This document shows, in pieces, positions 58,152 to 64,000 of a DNA stretch of 64,000 bases. Under the pieces are notes generated by a model, which saw only the letters and a list, made by a program, of their open reading frames with translations, did not search any database and had not been told where the DNA came from. The DNA lies in NCBI GenBank assembly GCA_021613535.1, contig CP075496.1, forward strand, positions 5,766,001 through 5,830,000, written 5' to 3'. The stretch is from Adineta vaga (lineage: Eukaryota; Rotifera). Position 1 is the first letter of the stretch; each line of letters starts with the position of its first letter. The translations under genes and the position numbers were made by a program.

Positions 58152-60532
58152 AAAGTATAAATAAGATATTAAATGTTATACTTCCATTGAAATTTGATAA
58201 ATCAATAAATTGGAACTTTTTTGTTTCTTGTCATATGTGACAAATATATATATATTAAATATCTTTTAAATATCTAACAGACGTGTGTGTGGTATGTCAA
58301 ATTGAAAATGCATTTCTCTTCAGTAAAAATGCCTTCCACAACAATGAATTTTTTCATTTTTTTCTATTTGCTACTAAACTTAAGTATAATAATGATCGTT
58401 TTACAAAATGTCTTTGCATAATCGATAACTAAAAGAAGTCTGAATGGTTGCACTGAAAACAAGATGGTAATCATTGAAATAATTGCAAAAGCAAATGGAT
58501 CCGATCAAATACGAGTAATCAAAGATCATTTATTAGGCACACTAATGATCGAAGACGAGTCGAACTTTTTGATTAATCACATAAACACATATTAGATTCC
58601 ATGCTAGAACTATTTCAAGGTCAAATTCTTATTTTCGATCATTCATAATAAGTACGAATATATGGTAATAAGTATTTTCTGTATACAGCAGATGAAACAG
58701 CTGGAAATGTGATGAGAAACCGCCAGAGAACTATCTTATGTCCAGAAACAATGATCGATGTTAATAGAACACTTTAACTGATCTGCTTGAAGTTATTTGT
58801 TTCGCAGTGATCAATTAGCGTATGTACTAGAACGACATAGTCGATGTGTTTTTTCATCCTAATTCAAAGATTTATTATATATTGAGTTTTCGACAGTATT
58901 GAATACAAGAAATTTAGGGACGATGGCACATATTTGAACAGCTTTTTTCTATTTCATTGGCATATCGTATAAAAAGAAGTCTATTAATAGCATTGCATTC
59001 TTTCTGAATGAATTGTATTTAAAAACATTCCACTTCTTTTTGCGATTTTAACCTACATGTTTACATTAAAGATACGTAAATCAACTTGATTCATGTCATT
59101 TAACTATAGCATTATATATACATATATGATAAAAATCGAGTGAAGATAACCTTGTCTTTGACATGTTCCTTGAAGAAACAACATTTCTCGTGTACATTTA
59201 CATTTAAATCAGCAACGAATAATTCTATAGTGTTTTGCATTCATAATTACCATGTACAATGAGTATAGCTTACTATGTTTGAAGTTTTTCTGTTATCTTC
59301 AAATAATAGTATTTATCTATTTAAGAAGAAAAATAACTATTAGCTACGTGCTAATACTATCGAACGGAGTTATCTTTCGATCATTTAGACATTGATATTC
59401 ATCATTCTCTATTAATCGTAATAAAGATGATGGTCGTCATCTCTCATTTGTCATATTTCATTTATACAATATGATGATGGACATATGTGTTTACGTTATG
59501 TTTGATGGCAAAAAGGCCAGTAATATGCATAACGATTAATTTAATACTCATGCGCAATTTCCTCTTCTTGTGTTTTTTTCTCCTAATAACAAAAACTAAC
59601 AAGATGCGTACATATATATATAAATAACTGTACGTATTCAAGTCGACAATTGTAGTACGCGAAGAAATCAAAAATATAGGAGAAAGTCAAGCACGCATAA
59701 TAAGTACTTTGCCTACAGTAATGACACACACATATATATATATATATATATACCAAACGATTTGCCAGTTGGTCTTTTAAAAGCTGTACTTTAGTTCTTT
59801 CTGCAGATGAAATTACAATTTCTCTTGTACCCATTCTAATTTTAACAAAAAAATAGTACAATAATCAGATGTTAACTCATATTAACATTAATGAATCATA
59901 TAGCAAAGACAATACTTTCATTTTACTAACGGAGAACAAGAAGAAGAAGAAGAAAAAACGAAATCGCACAGGAAGCAGCTAGAATATTTATATAGTCTAT
60001 CCGACACGAAATACAGTCTTCAAGCTGCACCTATTTTGATTGATCTACTATGAAAAGCGAACAAAAAAACACGAGACAGAAGAAAAAAGAAAGTTGGATG
60101 TTAGATAATAGGAAGACAAACGGAAGAAAACAAAGGACGTCATTCGAAAGCAGAGATCAAACACACACACACAAACAAAAAAAAGTAGAAATGGCAGATA
60201 GATCCTCACAACATGCTTGTTTTTTTCCATTTTCTTTCCTTTTAATATACATGATTGAAATGAATCAAACAAACAAACAAAACTATTACTTAAGCATGAT
60301 AACTATGCAAAAGTATGCAAGAGGCACAGTAGTGAAATCATGTGTATTAGTTTCACGTACACACTAGATGAAAGAGGAAAAAAACGAAACTAGACGAAAA
60401 GTAGAAGAAGAAGAAGACAAACACAATAATAGTGGAGTATGTGTGAATGAGAAAGACAATTAGCATACACACATACACATATGTCTTTAAATGAATGAGA
60501 TGACAATATGAAAGATAGATAGGAATAATTAT
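58152..60532. other. Long intergenic region with a possible annexin-like relic and microsatellites
   Basis: Around 58438-58595 one frame reads SLNGCTENKMVIIEIIAKAN and then SDQIRVIKDHLLGTLMIED before a stop; this recalls an annexin repeat (G-T-x-x-x-x-x-I-E-I-I-A). The following 300 bp have broken coding-like patches. (TA)n lies at about 59730-59752. The rest is AT-rich and empty as far as I can see. Confidence 0.35.
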
Positions 60533-62097
60533 TCATGTTGGTCGTGCATTAAGTCTAGGAGAAGGAAGATCGCCGAACAATTCTGTACCATCTGTACACA
60601 TTGATCGACTTAAATCACGAAACGATTTTCCAATGCGTTCAAGATCATCACTACCATCATCATCCTTGAATAAGAAAGAAAGAAAGAAAAGATTAGATAC
60701 TGTATGTATTATTAATGATAATAGTAACTACTTGATGAGGAATAGCATATGCAGCTGAAGGACGAAACGTAATTTCTCGTGGTAATGACATAGCAAAATT
60801 TGATATGTTACTATTATTAATGTACCAACCTGAATGGAAAGTTATTTGTGTATAATTTAATTGATTTGAAAAAAGGAATAAGTTTATCTTACCTTGATTT
60901 TCTAGCATAGGATCATCATTTGTTTCATCGTCGGTAGTAGTATTTCGTTCCGAAAATGCCTGATATATCGTGAAGAAAAAGAAATAAAATATTCAAACGA
61001 TAATTAACGTAAACATACTCGGTCAATTGTTGATAAATTTCGACCGGAATCTGCTGCACTAATATCGAAAATATCCGAGCCAAATCCTGATTCAGTACTA
61101 TAGAAGATACAAATGAAGAATCTATTAATTTAAAAAAAATGTTAATATACCTGTTTTCATTAATATATGAACTGGAAGTTTGTAAAGTTGGTGATCCTTT
61201 TGTGCTTGATGTATGTCGAGATACCGATCGCATTAAACTATATTCAATATAAATAATCATCATTTCATATTAGTTCTATTATATGAATTTTACTTTAAGA
61301 ATACATCGAGTTCTTTGTTTAATGTATCTTGTTTTGATTTTAATATTTCTTCTTGTTCACGTTGATACATTCTATTGAAAAGAAAAACATTATTTATTTT
61401 GTTTTTAAAAAATAAAAAACAAAAATCTTACCGAATTCTTTCTTCTGTTTCTCGTTCCATATTTTCTGTTGATTGTCGAAAAAGTTGCTGTGCTAATTCA
61501 CATTCACGTTGAACATTATCATCTAAAATCAAAGAAAAACATAATTTTCCAGACAATTTCATTTCATTCTATTTACCTTGTGAACGAAGTAACCGTCTCA
61601 TGCTTAAACTATTCAACATGTCTGGTAATACTATCCGTGCTACTTTCGAATAATTTGGATCATGATAAATAGTACTAACTGATGATTCATCCTGAAAAAT
61701 ATCATTCGAATTCAAATTAACATATGAAAATATTCTTAATCAAAATCTTACCAAAAGATCTTTGTTGATTAACATTCGACTTGGAGCTATATTTGTAACA
61801 TGGGTATATAGATTACAGCCTGAGCACCGGTTCAATTTCATGTCACGCACGGGTATTATTTGGAGAAGACTCTGCCATGTAATATGTATCGATTGATCGG
61901 TTGGGACCTGGCATACATACCATTCATGTGCTATATTAACATATTGTGCTAAATCAACGGGTACAAATTCTAAACAGTTTCGAATGAAAGAAAATTTAAT
62001 ATTGAAAAAAGATATTCATACTTGTCAGTGTTTCTTGATCATCGGCTGCTTCCAGTGCATCAATATTAATATTGAGGCAATGGCAAAAGAAACGCAT
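60533..62097 (-). CDS. AKT1S1: PRAS40/Lobe homologue, TORC1 regulator
   Basis: PRAS40 (Lobe in flies) binds Raptor and restrains TORC1; Akt phosphorylation relieves this. Ten exons: 62097-62022, 61969-61752, 61691-61577, 61522-61432, 61371-61294, 61237-61151, 61097-61019, 60959-60893, 60829-60732, 60664-60533; 346 residues. Identification rests on the C-terminus: DDLERIGKSFRDLSRSM and ELFGDLPSPRLN, matching the human D-L-D-R-I ... FGDLPRPRLN end, and on the preceding NFAMSLPREITFRPS, which resembles the SLPVSVPVW segment. The middle is a charged coiled-coil-like stretch (ERETEERIRMYQREQEEILK). The N-terminal domain (HEWYVCQVPTDQSIHI, RCSGCNLYTHVTN) matches longer invertebrate Lobe-type proteins. 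The threonine that Akt phosphorylates in human (RPRLNT) is Ala here and the protein stops four residues later. Confidence 0.75.
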
Positions 62098-63034
62098 GAC
62101 TAGAAAACAACCAAACTCACACACTCACACACACTCTCGCGTCTTTTGTTGAAAAAGAAATCTTAAATAAATCGAAAAAAAATAACAAAAAAAAAGATTC
62201 AATCTAATAAAGGTAGCTACTACGTATGATAAATAATCTAAGCATTCAAACATCGGCATAAACAGGTCGAATGAAAATGCACGAGGGCGAGGGTAACTTA
62301 TTTTTGTGTTCTTGTTCTCGATTGATGACTCATGCATACTCGTCGATATATTTACTTTTAAAACTAGGCAATTCTGATCAAAGATTTATTCATTTTGTTT
62401 TTCTTTTGTAAAAGAATTTATTCGAAGTTTTCTTTAGAGAAAACAAATGTCGCTTTTACAAGAAGAAATGAAATATGATCGGTGGAATTCTTCTATCCAA
62501 TCAAATTTTTTCTTTCTTTCTTTCTTTAACAGGCTTATTTTCTTCTAATATTTGAAAACAATCTAAATGAGAGAACAAATAAACATTTAATAACAGAGAA
62601 TTTGTTTTCGTAAAAAAATATAACTTCACATAGAAAAGATTTCAAATTAATGAAAGAGACATATTTGGTTTCTTGACAATAGAACATCTATACAAGTATT
62701 TTAACAGGCGTAACTAGAAAAGTCACGAAAATATGGATTCTCAATCAGAGTCTTTTTTTATTTTTTTTGAAAAAAATACATATTCTTGATATCTCTATAA
62801 AATGTGCATCTGTTTCATATCCATCATGATTACGTTACATTTCGTAGCAATTTCTATGTCTTCTTTGTTTCTTATGTACCATCCAGTCATCGACATCCAG
62901 TAGATTCTAAGTACACTTTCAATAAGACTACTTCGGGAATCATGCTAAGATCTTTTCTTCAAAGCATCATACTTAATCTATTCAAAATGAATCTTACTAA
63001 TTACGCTTTTATTTTTCTTATAGAAAACTACAAA
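62098..63034. other. Divergent intergenic region
   Basis: Promoters of PRAS40/Lobe and of the SH3BGRL gene. Ends with TTTTTCTTATAG (AG 63022-63023) 11 nt before the SH3BGRL start, a candidate cis or trans splice acceptor. No other feature. Confidence 0.45.
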
Positions 63035-63328
63035 ATGCCAATAAAAGTTTACATGACAAATATAGCTAGTAATCAATTAACAATTGGTAATCAACGAAAA
63101 TTAAAACATATACTTGATACGAATAAAATCGATTATAATGAAATTGATATTAGTGATGCTAAGAATAGTAATGAAAAAGAATTTCTTCAACGAACATTAG
63201 CTTCATTAAATCAAAAAATGAGTTTACCATACGTCTTCAATGAAGAACAATATTGTTGTGATTTCGAAGGAATATCATCCGCAGTGGAATCAAATTCACT
63301 CAAAGAAATCTTGAAATTAGATAACTGA
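63035..63328 (+). CDS. SH3BGRL: SH3BGRL-type thioredoxin-fold protein
   Basis: Small glutaredoxin-like protein without the catalytic cysteines, thought to be a protein-interaction adaptor. Single coding exon, 97 residues. Family landmarks: MPIKVYMTNIASNQLTIGNQ, the helix RKLKHILDTNKIDYNEIDIS, and LPYVFNEEQYCCDFEGISSA, equivalent to the P-x-x-F-N-x-x-x-Y-x-G-D-x-x-x-F block of SH3BGRL, ending in a helix SLKEILKL. The human-type PxxP SH3 ligand near the cis-proline is absent or altered. ATG 63035 is preferred over in-frame upstream codons because an acceptor lies just before it and the fold starts there. ATG7 begins 155 bp downstream on the same strand. Confidence 0.8.
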   Translation: MPIKVYMTNIASNQLTIGNQRKLKHILDTNKIDYNEIDISDAKNSNEKEFLQRTLASLNQKMSLPYVFNEEQYCCDFEGISSAVESNSLKEILKLDN

Positions 63329-63483
63329 TGAATATGACAATCAAAAATGATCTCTTATACCTTTTTCTTCTCATACATAAAACTATGAACACCGGTTATT
63401 TTTTTCTTTTCGTACCTTTTTTTGTGATTGATTTGATTTGATTTGATGAAAATGAATATAATCGAGAATTGATTTTTCTAGAT

Positions 63484-64000
63484 ATGACAACATTGAAATT
63501 TGTACCCTACTCAAGTGCATTTGATACAGGTTTTTGGCATGAATTAACACGGCGAAAACTTGATATCTATCGACTTGATTCATCAGATCAAGCGATTTTC
63601 GGTTATTATTCAAACGGTAAACATTGAAAACGAGAGAAATTTTCAAGTTGTTCTTGTTTATTCTAATAGACGCCAATGATAATATGCCGGCATTATTCAA
63701 TGTTGATCATCAGTGTTTTGATGAGTAAGAAAGATTCGATTGTTTTAAGAGATTCGCCAAAAGAAATAAATCAATTTTTTTATTCGATATTGAGGGGTTA
63801 ATCAACATTAATTTTAGCTTATACTTGTTCGAGATCATTCATTTATGCGCATTAGAGAAATAATAATCATCAATTTTAATAATTCTTTAGAAATAATAAA
63901 ACTCTTAATCAACAACATCAGCAGCAATATACAGTCGATGGTACTTTAAAACTTGTTAATACAATTGAAGAATTTAAAACTTTTGATATTGATAAAGCCT
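63484..64000 (+). CDS. ATG7: ATG7, autophagy E1-like enzyme (3' truncated by window edge)
   Basis: E1-like activating enzyme for the ubiquitin-like proteins ATG8 and ATG12. Only the start of the N-terminal domain is in the window. Exons 63484-63616, 63670-63724 and 63891 to the end. Diagnostic text: LKFVPYSSAFDTGFWHELTR then RKLDIYRLD and AIFGYYSNGDAN, continuing with GTLKLVNTIEEFKTFDIDKA; all match the ATG7 N-terminal domain in order. The ATG lies two bases behind acceptor TTTTTCTAG (AG 63480-63481), so again a trans-splice start is possible. The adenylation domain and catalytic Cys are outside the window. Confidence 0.93.

Noticed and set aside
1-64000. CRISPR arrays, bacterial operon signals, riboswitches
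   Set aside because: The window is clearly eukaryotic nuclear DNA, and no regularly spaced repeat array of that kind is visible.

Overview
The window looks like a compact, AT-rich metazoan nuclear genome. The genes are intron-rich, with GT-AG introns mostly about 49-65 nt long. They encode animal proteins: Bicaudal-D, Axin with RGS and DIX, CPEB, ATRX, importin alpha, PRAS40/Lobe, ATG7, a radial spoke head protein and mitochondrial proteins. Several start codons sit directly behind a strong splice acceptor with no first exon in sight, and several genes are packed 35-185 bp apart. That pattern suggests spliced-leader trans-splicing, which is known in rotifers. A bdelloid rotifer is my best guess; this is inference, because no spliced-leader gene or rRNA is in view.

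Layout, left to right (+ unless noted). Bicaudal-D C-terminus (2-1172). SPRY/SOCS-box protein (3475-4473). Cys-rich membrane protein (6094-8968). Nuclear-looking protein of unknown function (9723-11723), followed closely by ATRX (12163-16684). Three tandem carbonic anhydrases on the minus strand (18911-26563), interrupted between the first and second by a repeat nest (21580-24015) holding two small elements that share terminal inverted repeats. NAA50-like acetyltransferase (28454-29056). CPEB (31520-33181). Axin on the minus strand (34410-38837) with three candidate first exons.

Then a dense four-gene run: TAF12-like, RPA3, NDUFS3 and MRPL36 (39462-41981). Next come a small membrane protein (42961-43308) and a 15-exon F-box/WD40 gene (44172-49767). 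Two of that gene's introns each contain a complete gene on the opposite strand: a proline-rich protein and a single-pass membrane protein. They are followed by importin alpha (50488-53260, frameshifted), a radial spoke head 4/6 protein with an N-terminal PDZ-like domain (minus, 53928-56444), a WxxW plus trypsin-like secreted protein that is frameshifted and lacks its catalytic serine (56840-58151), PRAS40/Lobe (minus, 60533-62097), SH3BGRL (63035-63328) and the start of ATG7 (63484-end).

How genes work together: the 39.4-42.0 kb run looks like a polycistronic unit joining transcription, replication and mitochondrial housekeeping genes. The carbonic anhydrases are a recent tandem family of secreted or anchored enzymes. 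Axin, PRAS40, ATG7 and importin alpha are otherwise unrelated neighbours. Exon models were made by eye from splice signals and reading-frame continuity. All intact multi-exon models close in frame. Three genes carry a single indel that breaks an otherwise continuous frame.
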